Below the pieces are notes generated by a model. The model saw only the letters and a list, made by a program, of their open reading frames with translations. It searched no databases and was not told the DNA's origin. DNA of 64,000 nucleotides from Bacillota bacterium. GTDB lineage: Bacteria; Bacillota; Clostridia; Lachnospirales; Lachnospiraceae. Positions 34,182-43,757 of this stretch are shown here, one piece after another. The position numbers were made by a program, and so were the translations under genes. The stretch lies in contig JAEXOU010000011.1 of assembly GCA_023439125.1 (NCBI GenBank), positions 71,023 through 135,022 on the forward strand. The letters are read 5' to 3'. The stretch's first letter is position 1; the number at the start of each line of letters is the position of its first letter.

Positions 34182-36497
34182 TCATAACATTGCATGCTTT
34201 AACACATCTTTCATTGTTTCCACACAAACAACACTTAAACCATCCGTAACTTCTTTTTCTATTTCTTCATAATCCGCTTTATTTTGTGCTGGTATTAACA
34301 CTTTCTTGATACCGGCTAGTTTTGCGGCTAGTAACTTTTCCTTTAGTCCACCAATTGGTAATACATGACCGCGTAATGTAATCTCACCAGTCATTGCTAC
34401 CTCCGCACGAACCTTCTCTTGCAATACTGCAGATAATACTGCTGTTGCCATCGTAATACCGGCAGAAGGACCATCCTTTGGAGTTGCTCCCTCTGGAATA
34501 TGAATATGAATGTCGTGCTTTTCAAAGTAATCATCTTCAATTCCATGCTCTTTTCCGATGGAACGAATATAACTAATACTTGCTTGCGCTGACTCTTTCA
34601 TTACATCTCCGAGTTGACCTGTCAATAAAATATTTCCTTTTCCAGGCATCGTATTCACTTCGATTTGTAATGTCGTTCCACCGACACTTGTCCAAGCTAA
34701 ACCTCTCACAATACCTATTTCGGGTTGCTTGTTGGCCAATTCTCTTTGATACTTTTCCTTTCCAAGGTAAGAAACTAGATTCTTATCACTAATACGAACC
34801 TTATTTACATTATCTTGCTCCAATAATTTTCTTGCAACTTTTCTACAAATCTCACCCAAGCGTCGTTCTAACGTACGAACTCCAGCCTCTCTTGTATAAC
34901 CTTGAACAATTCTTTGTAATGCTTTATCTGTTATACTAAGCTGACTCTTAGTTAAACCATTCTTAAGTAACTGCTTTTCAACTAAATGTTCCTTTGCAAT
35001 ATGAAATTTCTCCATCTCTGTATAAGAGTTAATCTCAATAACTTCCATACGGTCAAGTAAAGGCTTTGGAATTGTCTGAGTCGTATTTGCAGTTGCTAGA
35101 AATAGCACATCACTTAAATCAACTGGTATCTCGACATAGTGATCTACAAAATGCATATTTTGCTCTGAATCTAATACCTCAAGCAAGGCAGAAGCAGTAT
35201 CTCCTTTTTGATCTGATCCAACTTTATCAATTTCATCTAATAACATGAGAGGATTTTTTACTTTTGCTTGTTTTAAGCCTGTAATCATTCTCCCTGGTAA
35301 AGCTCCAACATAGGTTCTTCTATGTCCACGAATCTCAGCTTCATCTCGTACACCACCTAAGCATATGCGAACATACTCTTTTCCTAACGATTTTGCAATG
35401 GAACGAGCGATTGACGTCTTTCCTGTTCCCGGTGGTCCTACCAAACATATAATTGGGCTGTCACCCTTTTTCGTTAGCTGACGTACTGCGAGAAATTCTA
35501 AGATACGTTCCTTAACCTTAACGAGACCATAGTGTTCCTTATCAAGCACTTCCTGCGCATAATGAATGTCTCGAATGTCTTCACTTGCCTTATCCCAAGG
35601 TAAGTCAAGCAATGTTTCGACATATCCTCTTGCAACTGCACCTTCAGAACTACTGTTTGCAACATTTGAGAATCGTTCAATCTCTTTCTGGATCTTTTCT
35701 TTTATTTCATCAGAAGCTATTAGCTTGCTTAGCTTTTCTCTATATTGCTCTACATCGGAGGCAGAGTTTGTTTCCCCAAGCTCCTCGCGGATAACTTTTA
35801 ACTGCTCTCGCATTATGTAGTCCTTTTGGTTTTTATCGACTTTCTCTTTTACCTTACTCTGTACATCCTTCTTAATTCGAATTATTTCTATCTCATTTGC
35901 TAAAATAACAGATAATTGTTGATAACGATCAATAAAATCATCACAACGTAATAGCTTCTGTTTATCTTCAAGGGACATTGGAATATGAATGACTAACTGT
36001 TCAACAATCTTTTCGAGATTTTTTGATTGTTTCACCTGTCGAACAACATCCTTATTCATCTTGCCATATTCTACTTCATATACATCAAATAAATCTCTAA
36101 GGCCACGAAGCATACCCTCTTTTTCAATCTCAGATAATTCAACCTCTTGGTCTACCTCCACCTTAACACTTGCTTTTAAAAATGGCTGGTCCGATATAAT
36201 CTCCTCTAATTTGGCACGCTCTAATCCAGTTACAAGAACTCTTAAAACATTACCAGGAAGTTTAATCATTTGCTTGATTTCAGCAACCGTTCCCATTTCA
36301 TACAAATCGAACTTTGATGGTGTTTCAACTTCAGAGTCGATTTGGGATACAAGCATAACCTGTTGATTCGTAAGCATAGCCTCTTCAATTGCTTCCATAC
36401 TCATTTTTCTATTAACATCAAAATGAATCAACATCCCGGGCATGACTGCCATATTTCTTAGAGCCACTACCGGCAGTAATCTCGTATATTCACTCAT
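34182..36497 (-). CDS. lon: ATP-dependent protease Lon
   Basis: Lon degrades misfolded and regulatory proteins in the cytoplasm. The 771-residue LonA has the N-terminal substrate domain (about 5-200), a coiled linker, the AAA+ module with Walker A GPPGTGKTS (about 351-359) and Walker B LLDEIDK, and the C-terminal peptidase with the serine of DGPSAG (about 676) and the lysine of LKEKLLAAK (about 718). A GTG one codon earlier is open, but GGGAGG is placed 8 bp before the ATG. A terminator separates it from clpX, so it has its own promoter. Confidence 0.97.
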   Translation of the reverse strand: MSEYTRLLPVVALRNMAVMPGMLIHFDVNRKMSMEAIEEAMLTNQQVMLVSQIDSEVETPSKFDLYEMGTVAEIKQMIKLPGNVLRVLVTGLERAKLEEIISDQPFLKASVKVEVDQEVELSEIEKEGMLRGLRDLFDVYEVEYGKMNKDVVRQVKQSKNLEKIVEQLVIHIPMSLEDKQKLLRCDDFIDRYQQLSVILANEIEIIRIKKDVQSKVKEKVDKNQKDYIMREQLKVIREELGETNSASDVEQYREKLSKLIASDEIKEKIQKEIERFSNVANSSSEGAVARGYVETLLDLPWDKASEDIRDIHYAQEVLDKEHYGLVKVKERILEFLAVRQLTKKGDSPIICLVGPPGTGKTSIARSIAKSLGKEYVRICLGGVRDEAEIRGHRRTYVGALPGRMITGLKQAKVKNPLMLLDEIDKVGSDQKGDTASALLEVLDSEQNMHFVDHYVEIPVDLSDVLFLATANTTQTIPKPLLDRMEVIEINSYTEMEKFHIAKEHLVEKQLLKNGLTKSQLSITDKALQRIVQGYTREAGVRTLERRLGEICRKVARKLLEQDNVNKVRISDKNLVSYLGKEKYQRELANKQPEIGIVRGLAWTSVGGTTLQIEVNTMPGKGNILLTGQLGDVMKESAQASISYIRSIGKEHGIEDDYFEKHDIHIHIPEGATPKDGPSAGITMATAVLSAVLQEKVRAEVAMTGEITLRGHVLPIGGLKEKLLAAKLAGIKKVLIPAQNKADYEEIEKEVTDGLSVVCVETMKDVLKHAML

Positions 36498-36621
36498 CAC
36501 ATTTTCCTCCCGTGCATCACACAGACATAACTATACTACAGCTTCTATTGATTGGATCCCTATTGTTCCTCGGCTTTTCAACAAGTAAGGCTAAAATAGC
36601 TACCCTAACTATCGCAAATTT

Positions 36622-36656
36622 AGAAAAGTCTGTCAGCATCTTGCTTGCCGGCAGAC
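36622..36656 (-). terminator. Terminator of clpX
   Basis: On the minus strand GTCTG...CAGAC (36656-36628) with inner GC/AGC pairs is followed by TTTT. It separates clpX from lon. Confidence 0.7.
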
Positions 36657-36694
36657 CTTTCTTAACATACAATTTAACTATTCATTCATAAAAA

Positions 36695-38005
36695 TTATGC
36701 AATCTCGTTGCTATTCTTTTTTAATGATTTCTTTTGTGTCACTTTTCTTTGCTGACCATTCTCAGCAGTTATAACTTTAGGTTCTTCTTTACCTTCTGCT
36801 GCTTCCTTCGTTACAATACATTTTAATATACTTGTATCAGTAGGTACCTTGTACATCGAATTCATCATAACTGCTTCCATAATTGCACGTAACCCTCTTG
36901 CACCTGTCTTACGCTCAAAAGAACGTTTTGCAATTGCGTTTAATGCTTCCTCTGTAAAATCGAGTTCCACACCATCCAATTCAAAAAGCTTCTTATATTG
37001 TTTCACAATTGCATTCTTAGGCTCAGTTAAAATACGTACAAGTGCGCTCTCATCTAATAAATCTAAAGCAACATTAATTGGCACACGACCAACAAACTCT
37101 GGAATCATACCAAACTTCACTAAATCCTGTGGTAACACCTGGCGTAACAAATCACCGATATTTAGGTTCTGACCTTTACTTATCTCAGCATTAAAACCAA
37201 TCGACTTTTGGCCTGTTCTTGCTTCAATAATCTTCTCTAGCCCATCAAAAGCTCCACCACAAATAAAGAGGATATTCGTTGTATCAATCTGAATAAATTC
37301 TTGATGAGGATGTTTTCTTCCACCTTGTGGAGGAACCGATGCAACTGTACCTTCTAAGATTTTTAGTAATGCCTGCTGCACTCCTTCACCGGATACATCA
37401 CGAGTAATAGAAGTATTCTCTGACTTTCTGGTAATCTTGTCTATTTCATCGATATATATAATACCGTATTGAGCACGTTCAATATCATAATCTGCAGCTT
37501 GAATGATTTTAAGAAGAATATTCTCAACATCTTCACCTACATATCCTGCTTCCGTAAGTGCTGTCGCATCTGCAATTGCAAAAGGTACATTTAAAATTTT
37601 TGCAAGAGTCTGAGCAACATATGTTTTACCTGAACCAGTTGGTCCAATCATTAATATATTACTCTTTTGTAACTCAACATCCAAATCTTTTTCAGATAAA
37701 ACACGTTTATAGTGATTATACACAGAGACGGATAGTACTTTCTTCGCTTCCTCTTGACCGATTACATATTGGTCCAAAAACTCTTTAATTTCAACTGGCT
37801 TTAACAAATTAATGCCTGTATCTGTTACTTCAACATCATCTTCGAACTCTTCCTCTACGATTTCATAACAAAGTTCAATACATTCATCGCAGATATAGAC
37901 ATCGCTAGGTCCAGCTAAAAGTTTTCTGACCTGCTCTTGTGGTTTACCACAAAAGGAGCATCTTAATTGCTTTCTATCTTCTGTTCTATTTGCCAAATCG
38001 TTCAC
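36695..38005 (-). CDS. clpX: ATP-dependent Clp protease, ATPase subunit ClpX
   Basis: ClpX unfolds proteins and feeds them to ClpP. The 436 residues show the zinc-binding domain RCSFCGKPQEQVRKLLAGP...ICDECIELC (cysteines about 19-45), Walker A GPTGSGKT (about 118-125), Walker B IIYIDEIDK, the ClpP-docking IGF-type loop (KSIGF, about 265) and the sensor-2 region GARGLR. It lies 78 bp after clpP. The C-terminal extension (about 415-436) is Lys/Asn rich. Confidence 0.98.
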   Translation of the reverse strand: MNDLANRTEDRKQLRCSFCGKPQEQVRKLLAGPSDVYICDECIELCYEIVEEEFEDDVEVTDTGINLLKPVEIKEFLDQYVIGQEEAKKVLSVSVYNHYKRVLSEKDLDVELQKSNILMIGPTGSGKTYVAQTLAKILNVPFAIADATALTEAGYVGEDVENILLKIIQAADYDIERAQYGIIYIDEIDKITRKSENTSITRDVSGEGVQQALLKILEGTVASVPPQGGRKHPHQEFIQIDTTNILFICGGAFDGLEKIIEARTGQKSIGFNAEISKGQNLNIGDLLRQVLPQDLVKFGMIPEFVGRVPINVALDLLDESALVRILTEPKNAIVKQYKKLFELDGVELDFTEEALNAIAKRSFERKTGARGLRAIMEAVMMNSMYKVPTDTSILKCIVTKEAAEGKEEPKVITAENGQQRKVTQKKSLKKNSNEIA

Positions 38006-38082
38006 CTCTTTTCATGAAACTAAAATATATTCTTCACGATTCATAATACACTACCTTAAATGGACAAGAAAAGCAAGTACAT

Positions 38083-38664
38083 TTATCTGGATGTGATTAC
38101 ACTATCAACAATACCATATTCTTTTGCTTCTTCAGCAGACATAAAATTATCACGATCAGTATCAACCTCAATGACTTCAACGGACTTTCCTGTGTTTGCA
38201 GCGAGAATTTCATTTAATTTCTTCTTTGTCTTTAAAATGTTTTCAGCTACAATTTTGATATCAGAAGCTTGGCCTTTTGCACCACCACTTGGTTGATGAA
38301 TCATGATTTCTGCATTAGGAAGAGCAAATCTCTTTCCTTTTGTTCCACCGGCAAGTAAGAAAGCACCCATACTTGCTGCAAGACCGATACAAATTGTAGA
38401 TACATCACATTTAATATACTGCATAGTATCATAAATTGCCATACCAGCAGTAACAGAACCACCAGGACTATTAATATATAAGGATATATCCTTACCTGGA
38501 TCTTCTGCCTCTAAGAATAACAGCTGCGCAACAACTACACTTGCACTAACATCTGTAACTTCCTCTCCGAGAAAGATAATTCTATCTTTTAATAATCTAG
38601 AATAAATATCGTAGGAACGTTCTCCTCTACTTGTCTGCTCAATTACATAAGGTACTAAACTCAT
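38083..38664 (-). CDS. clpP: ATP-dependent Clp protease, proteolytic subunit ClpP
   Basis: A serine peptidase that forms the 14-subunit chamber. The 193 residues include the catalytic serine in GLAASMG (about 97), histidine in IMIHQPSGG (about 122) and aspartate in VDTDRDNF (about 171). The reading frame is open to 38712, but AAGGTGAGGG stands before the ATG at 38664 and the known mature N-terminus (SLVPYVIEQTSRGER) begins there. It is between tig (with an intervening terminator-like hairpin) and clpX. Confidence 0.98.
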   Translation of the reverse strand: MSLVPYVIEQTSRGERSYDIYSRLLKDRIIFLGEEVTDVSASVVVAQLLFLEAEDPGKDISLYINSPGGSVTAGMAIYDTMQYIKCDVSTICIGLAASMGAFLLAGGTKGKRFALPNAEIMIHQPSGGAKGQASDIKIVAENILKTKKKLNEILAANTGKSVEVIEVDTDRDNFMSAEEAKEYGIVDSVITSR

Positions 38665-38692
38665 TGTCACCCTCACCTTTCTTAATAGACAT

Positions 38693-38718
38693 AAAAGGCT
38701 GTTGCAAAGCAACAGCCT
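38693..38718 (-). terminator. Terminator-like hairpin between tig and clpP
   Basis: AGGCTGTTGC (38696-38705) is the perfect complement of GCAACAGCCT (38709-38718); on the minus strand four T follow. It begins a few bases after the tig stop and may tune clpP readthrough. Confidence 0.65.
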
Positions 38719-38724
38719 ATCATA

Positions 38725-40011
38725 TTACACTTCTTTTGCTTCGTTTGAAACTAAGTCAATTGCTTTTTGAACAGCCATATCCATCACAATTTGTTCTTTT
38801 TCTTTCTCACCGATTAACTCTTTTAATTTGTCAGTTTCCATCTGGTAAGTCTTAGCCATTTGCTCCATTTCTTTCTCAATAGCTTCATCATCAATTGTGA
38901 TATTCTCAGCTTTCACAATAGCCTCTAATACAAGTCTGCTCTGGATACGTTTCAAAGCCTGTGGTTCTAAGTTCTCCATAAACTTCTTTGGATCCATGCC
39001 TGTGAACTGGAAGTACTGTTCTAAAGAAAGGCCTTGCATCTTCAATCTCTGAGCAAAGTCTTCTGCCATCTGACGTTTCTGAGCATCTACCATTGCACTT
39101 GGGATATCCATTGTTGCGTTTTCAACGATCTTATCAACTACTGCGTCTTCTTTTGCTGTCTTTGCTGCTTTTTCTTTCTTTTCTGTTAAGTTCTTCTTAA
39201 TATCCTCTTTGTATTCAGCGATTGTGTTAAAATCAGATACATCTTGTGCAAAATCATCATCAGCCTCTGGTAATTCTTTTACTTTAATGCTCTTAATCTT
39301 AACTTTGAATAATGCTGGCTTTCCTGCAAGTTCCTTTGCGTGATATTCTTCTGGGAAAGTAACATTAACTTCAACATCCTCACCAATCGACTTACCAATT
39401 AATTGGTCTTCAAATGTATCGATAAAGGAATGAGAGCCGATTACTAAATCATAATTCTCACCCTTTCCGCCATCAAAAGCTACGTTGTCGATAAATCCTT
39501 CATAATCGATTGTTACTATATCTTTTTCTGCAACTGCTCTATCTTCAACATTGATTGTTCTAGAATTTTGTTCTCTAGCTTTATCAAGTTCTGCATTCAC
39601 TTCTTCTTCTGTTACTTCAATCGCTTGTTTTTCAACCTCTACGCCCTTGTACTGTCCTAAAGTAACCTCTGGCTTAACTGCAACTTCTGCAGTAAAAATA
39701 AATGGCTTACCTTTTTCTACTTGAACAACATCAATTTCTGGTCTGGAAACAATTTCAAGTCCACTTTCCTTTGCTGCTTCCTCGTAGGCTCCTGGAATAA
39801 TTTCATTAGCTGCATCTTCATAGAATATGCCAACTCCATACATCTTTTCAATGATTGCACGAGGTGCTTTACCTTTTCTAAAGCCTTGAACGTTCATCTT
39901 ACCTTTGTTTTTCTGGTAAGCTTTTTCAATTGCTTTTTCAAAATCTTCTGCTGTAGCTTCTATTGTAAGCTTCACCATATTCTTTCCTAATTCTTCCACC
40001 TTACAGCTCAT
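38725..40011 (-). CDS. tig: Trigger factor
   Basis: The ribosome-bound chaperone and prolyl isomerase. The 428 residues contain the ribosome-binding loop GFRKGKAPR (about 43-51), the FKBP-type peptidyl-prolyl isomerase domain (about 150-240, VTIDYEGFIDNVAFDGGKGENYDLVIGS) and a helical C-terminal cradle (about 250-420). It is the first gene of tig-clpP-clpX. Its ATG has GGAGG upstream. Confidence 0.97.
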   Translation of the reverse strand: MSCKVEELGKNMVKLTIEATAEDFEKAIEKAYQKNKGKMNVQGFRKGKAPRAIIEKMYGVGIFYEDAANEIIPGAYEEAAKESGLEIVSRPEIDVVQVEKGKPFIFTAEVAVKPEVTLGQYKGVEVEKQAIEVTEEEVNAELDKAREQNSRTINVEDRAVAEKDIVTIDYEGFIDNVAFDGGKGENYDLVIGSHSFIDTFEDQLIGKSIGEDVEVNVTFPEEYHAKELAGKPALFKVKIKSIKVKELPEADDDFAQDVSDFNTIAEYKEDIKKNLTEKKEKAAKTAKEDAVVDKIVENATMDIPSAMVDAQKRQMAEDFAQRLKMQGLSLEQYFQFTGMDPKKFMENLEPQALKRIQSRLVLEAIVKAENITIDDEAIEKEMEQMAKTYQMETDKLKELIGEKEKEQIVMDMAVQKAIDLVSNEAKEV

Positions 40012-40158
40012 TTGTTGTGTCCTCCTTAAAATATAGCAAACTTTGCTTTTTGTAAATTATTTTCATGTATGTTTATTCTATCATCTAAAACAATACTCTT
40101 ATACTGACATTACACCATTATATCATGCCCTTTTAACAAATGCTACAATTTTTTTTAA

Positions 40159-41502
40159 CTAGCAAACATGCTTTTTTTGTTTCATAACTTCAATGACTTT
40201 ATCTACATACTTATGACAAATTTCATCACTTTCTGCCTCGACCATGACACGAACAACTGGCTCCGTACCACTCTCTCGTACTAGGATTCGCCCGTCATCA
40301 CCAAGTAACTGTGATACTTCTTCCACTACTGCCATAACATCATGATCTTCACGCGCCATTTTTTTATCTTTTACACGTACGTTCTTAAGAACTTGAGGAT
40401 AAATAACTAGCTCTTTCGTTAATTCCGAAGCAAGACATTTTCTCTCTAGCATGACTTCCATTATTTTAAGAGAAGTCAATACACCATCTCCAGTTGTAGC
40501 ATATTTATTAAAAATAATATGACCTGACTGCTCTCCACCAATGGAATGTCCATTCGCTAACATATTCTCATATACATATTTATCGCCAACAGCAGTTTTC
40601 ACATAATCAATACCTTTTTGGTCCAATGCTTTGTATAATCCTAAGTTTGACATTATAGTTGTAACCACTGTATTATTATTCAATTCACCTTTTTCTTTCA
40701 TGTAGGTACCACAAATATACATAATGGCATCACCGTCTATGATTTCACCTTTTTCATTCACTGCTAAACAGCGGTCTGCATCACCATCATAAGCGAAACC
40801 AATATCCAAACTATTCTCAACAACAAACTGCTGTAATTTTTCCAAATGTGTTGAACCACATTTTTCATTAATATTAATACCGTTTGGTTCATTACTAAGA
40901 ACAAAGGTTTTTGCCCCAAGTGCATCAAATACTGCTTTCGCTACTGTAGTTGCAGAACCATTTGCCAAATCCAGACCTACTCGTACTTTAGAAAAAGAAC
41001 GAGTTGCTAATGATATTAAATGACCAATATAGCGATGTCTTCCCATGGAATAATCTGTTGTTCTACCAACATGTTCTCTTGTAGCAAAAGGTATCTCTTC
41101 AACCTCTCCATCAATATAGGATTCAATCAGCTGTTCAATATCAGCCTCTAACTTAAATCCACTGCCATTTATAATTTTAATTCCATTATCATAATAAGGA
41201 TTATGACTTGCAGAAATCATGATACCACAATCAAAGCCTTCGCTTCGTACTACATACGAAACACTTGGTGTAGGTGTAACATGTAGTAAATAAACATCTG
41301 CGCCACTAGCTGTTAAACCTGCTGTCAATGCATTCTCGAACATATAACTAGATCTTCTTGTATCTTTACCAATTACAATTTGTGCTCTTTCCTTTTGACC
41401 ATAATACCAACCAAGATAACGTCCTACTTTATATGCATGTTCTACTGTCAAATCAATATTAGCCTCTCCACGGAAACCATCTGTCCCAAAATACTTACCC
41501 AT
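40159..41502 (-). CDS. glmM: Phosphoglucosamine mutase
   Basis: It converts glucosamine 6-phosphate to glucosamine 1-phosphate for peptidoglycan. The 447 residues begin MGKYFGTDGFRGEAN and have the phosphoserine loop ISASHNPYYDNGIK (Ser about 99), metal-binding DGDADRC (about 236-242), sugar motif GGEQSGHII and the phosphate-binding RESGTEPVVRVM near the end. A GTG six bases upstream is open, but AAGGAG precedes the ATG at 41502. Single gene. Confidence 0.96.
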   Translation of the reverse strand: MGKYFGTDGFRGEANIDLTVEHAYKVGRYLGWYYGQKERAQIVIGKDTRRSSYMFENALTAGLTASGADVYLLHVTPTPSVSYVVRSEGFDCGIMISASHNPYYDNGIKIINGSGFKLEADIEQLIESYIDGEVEEIPFATREHVGRTTDYSMGRHRYIGHLISLATRSFSKVRVGLDLANGSATTVAKAVFDALGAKTFVLSNEPNGININEKCGSTHLEKLQQFVVENSLDIGFAYDGDADRCLAVNEKGEIIDGDAIMYICGTYMKEKGELNNNTVVTTIMSNLGLYKALDQKGIDYVKTAVGDKYVYENMLANGHSIGGEQSGHIIFNKYATTGDGVLTSLKIMEVMLERKCLASELTKELVIYPQVLKNVRVKDKKMAREDHDVMAVVEEVSQLLGDDGRILVRESGTEPVVRVMVEAESDEICHKYVDKVIEVMKQKKHVC

Positions 41503-41627
41503 AATCACTCCTTAAATGCTCAATCTTATTTTTTCTCATATACATTTATAGTAACACATTTTATACTCAATGTGAAACTTTTTTTAGGGCCTGTATTTTA
41601 GGCCCTTATGTACCGTTACGAACTTCA

Positions 41628-41704
41628 TTCAAGCGAAAGCGTATTGCGTATAAATTATGCTTGTCATCCCATACTCCTAACATTTCCTTGTGCAAAATGA
41701 CGTC
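41628..41704 (-). repeat. Dispersed repeat B, copy 2
   Basis: 77 bp, matching 18535-18610 at roughly 85% of positions over its whole length with a one-base gap. Like copy 1, it sits just past a terminator (41718-41754) and ahead of a housekeeping gene on the minus strand (glmM here, pgi there). On the minus strand it contains GAGTATGGGATG, which also occurs near 5967. Confidence 0.75.
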
Positions 41705-41717
41705 TGTATTCTTTCTG

Positions 41718-41754
41718 AAAAAGGGTACCGCAATTAAATGCGATACCCTTTTTT
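41718..41754. terminator. Terminator behind the spore protein gene
   Basis: GGGTA and CGCA pair with TGCG and TACCC around the loop ATTAAA, with one C-A mismatch. Runs of A before and T after make it bidirectional. Confidence 0.85.
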
Positions 41755-41771
41755 GCTAATATAATCTATGA

Positions 41772-41984
41772 CTATTTGCCTGACATTGACTCTTCTTGTT
41801 TCTTAATCATCTGGCGAACCATTTCTCCACCAACAGAACCATTCTGAGCACTAGTAAGATTTCCATTGTATCCTTGTTTTAAAGGAACACCTAATTCGGA
41901 TGCTACTTCCATCTTGAAACGATCCATAGCTTCTCTTGCTTCAGGAACTTCCATTTGACTTGAACTTTGATTGCTATTTGTCAT
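41772..41984 (-). CDS. Alpha/beta-type small acid-soluble spore protein
   Basis: The 70-residue protein coats DNA in the spore and protects it against UV and heat. The signatures are EAREAMDRFKMEVASELGV and YNGNLTSAQNGSVGGEMVRQMI, which include the germination protease site region near the first block. The ATG has GGAGGTG upstream. It is alone and presumably read by SigG in the forespore; I could not identify a clear SigG promoter. It shows that the organism makes endospores. Confidence 0.95.
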   Translation of the reverse strand: MTNSNQSSSQMEVPEAREAMDRFKMEVASELGVPLKQGYNGNLTSAQNGSVGGEMVRQMIKKQEESMSGK

Positions 41985-42452
41985 AAAAATTCACCTCCGT
42001 GAAGTTATATAGTTGATGAGTGTTTTTTCTGATATCGTTTTGCGACTCTACATAAACACTCTTGGCAATCGATAAGCGATTACTCTTCTTCGCTTATCAA
42101 ATTTATCAAATGCTCTCACATCAGTTAAACTCATCACTTCTAAAAGCGAACCATTTTGTGTTGGAATTAGATTTTCATCTAAAACTTACTAAGATGTCTT
42201 TGAGCACTTAACTTTCTGTCAGATATTTGTTAACTTTTAAGCTAAAGTTTTTCGTCACTTATCTTGTTGTTATTGTATCCTATCTTAGTTAATTTATGAT
42301 GGTAAGTTATAGTAAACGTCCATGTTGTGACGTATCTTTTTCTATTCTTATTGCCTTACAAAGCATTCCCGTGAGTGCTTTTGTATGATTAATTCCGAAT
42401 AGAAACAAGCATGAAACATATATTATAATAAGCGCAATCATTACGAGGTCTT
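41985..42452. other. Divergent intergenic region between the spore protein and symporter genes
   Basis: It holds the spore gene promoter and the leader of the symporter gene. A perfect hairpin GATAAGCG/CGCTTATC lies at 42071-42098. AAAGCATTC/GAGTGCTTT (about 42360-42382), followed by TTGTATG, is a weak terminator-like hairpin in the symporter leader. I looked for a glycine riboswitch, which often precedes such symporters, and did not find its conserved core. Confidence 0.5.
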
Positions 42453-43757
42453 ATGGTCAATTTGTTAACATTGATTCAAAAAATAAATTCTTTTCTTTGG
42501 GGTGGACCAATGCTTGTTTTACTTTTTGGCACCCACTTATACTTTACATACTCTCTACATTTTATTCAAAAAAAAATTAAGAAGGCCATCAAATTATCTG
42601 TATCATGCGAAAGTGATGATCATGGAAATGCTAGCAGCCTTTCAACATTGACCACAACGCTTGCTGCGACTCTTGGAACTGGTAATATCGTAGGTGTTTC
42701 TACAGCTATTGCTCTTGGCGGTCCAGGAGCACTCTTTTGGTGTTGGTTAACAGGTATTTTTGGAATGGCAACTACCTATGCTGAGTGCTATCTTGGAATT
42801 AAATATCGCCAAAAAGATAATAAGGGTAACTACCATGGTGGTCCAATGTATGCCCTAGAATATGGATTACATAATAAGCCACTAGCAGTAATTTTTAGCA
42901 TCTGTACTTTATTAGCTGCTTATGGTATGGGTTGTTCAACACAAGCACGTACGATTACTGATGTCACATCGAGTCTAGGTATCTCACCTTATGTTTCCGG
43001 AATTGCAACTGCTACTCTCATTGGTTTTGTAATTATTGGAGGAGTGAAACAAATTCAAAAAATATGTATGAGACTCGTACCAGCTATGGCCATTTTCTAT
43101 ATAAGTGGATGTATTATTATTCTAGTCATGAACTACAATTATTTAGTTTCTACAATTATTGTGATTTTTCAATCCGCTTTTATACCACGAGCAATTGCCG
43201 GTGGTGTCATTGGTGGTTCGTTCAAACTAGCCGCCCGTTACGGGATTTCACGTGGACTTTTTACGAATGAAGCAGGACTTGGTTCCGCAGCTATTGCTGC
43301 TGCAGATACAAAAACAGAAAACCCAAAAGAACAAGCACTTGTATCTATGAGTGCAACCTTTTGGGATACTGTAGTAATGTGTGCAGTTACTGGACTTGTC
43401 ATCATCTCAACAATTATTAAATCGCCAAACAGTATTGATGGACTTAGTTATAGTGAACTTACGAATGCAGCATTTTCTCAAATTCCCTTTCTGGGAACAG
43501 GTATGCTCGCAGTTTCTTTGATTGCGTTTGCTAGTGCTACACTAATCGGCTGGTGCTATTTCGGAGAAAAAGCGGTAAGATACTTATTCACCGACAAAGG
43601 AATTCGTATTTACCGCTTTGGATATATTATAATGATTTTTTTTGGTTCCATCATGTCTTTAGATCTTGTATGGGAAAGCTCTGATTTAATTAACGCTTTC
43701 ATGGCCCTCCCAAACCTTTTTGCACTTCTTTTGTTAAGAAAAGAAATCAAATCATGA
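42453..43757 (+). CDS. Sodium:alanine symporter (AGCS family)
   Basis: A 434-residue inner-membrane carrier that imports alanine or glycine with sodium. It has about 11 membrane segments, the conserved LAATLGTGNIVGVSTAIALGGPGALFW (about 72-98) that forms the substrate/Na+ site, GGPMYALEYGL (about 129-139) and a RGLFTNEAGLGSAAIAAA block (about 268-285). It is close in length to the family (about 450). The last 6 bp overlap the end of the convergent gene at 43752. The substrate, alanine or glycine, cannot be decided. Confidence 0.93.
   Translation: MVNLLTLIQKINSFLWGGPMLVLLFGTHLYFTYSLHFIQKKIKKAIKLSVSCESDDHGNASSLSTLTTTLAATLGTGNIVGVSTAIALGGPGALFWCWLTGIFGMATTYAECYLGIKYRQKDNKGNYHGGPMYALEYGLHNKPLAVIFSICTLLAAYGMGCSTQARTITDVTSSLGISPYVSGIATATLIGFVIIGGVKQIQKICMRLVPAMAIFYISGCIIILVMNYNYLVSTIIVIFQSAFIPRAIAGGVIGGSFKLAARYGISRGLFTNEAGLGSAAIAAADTKTENPKEQALVSMSATFWDTVVMCAVTGLVIISTIIKSPNSIDGLSYSELTNAAFSQIPFLGTGMLAVSLIAFASATLIGWCYFGEKAVRYLFTDKGIRIYRFGYIIMIFFGSIMSLDLVWESSDLINAFMALPNLFALLLLRKEIKS

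Noticed and set aside
42000..42452. Glycine riboswitch before the alanine symporter gene
   Set aside because: I looked for the conserved core and found only a weak hairpin; not supported.
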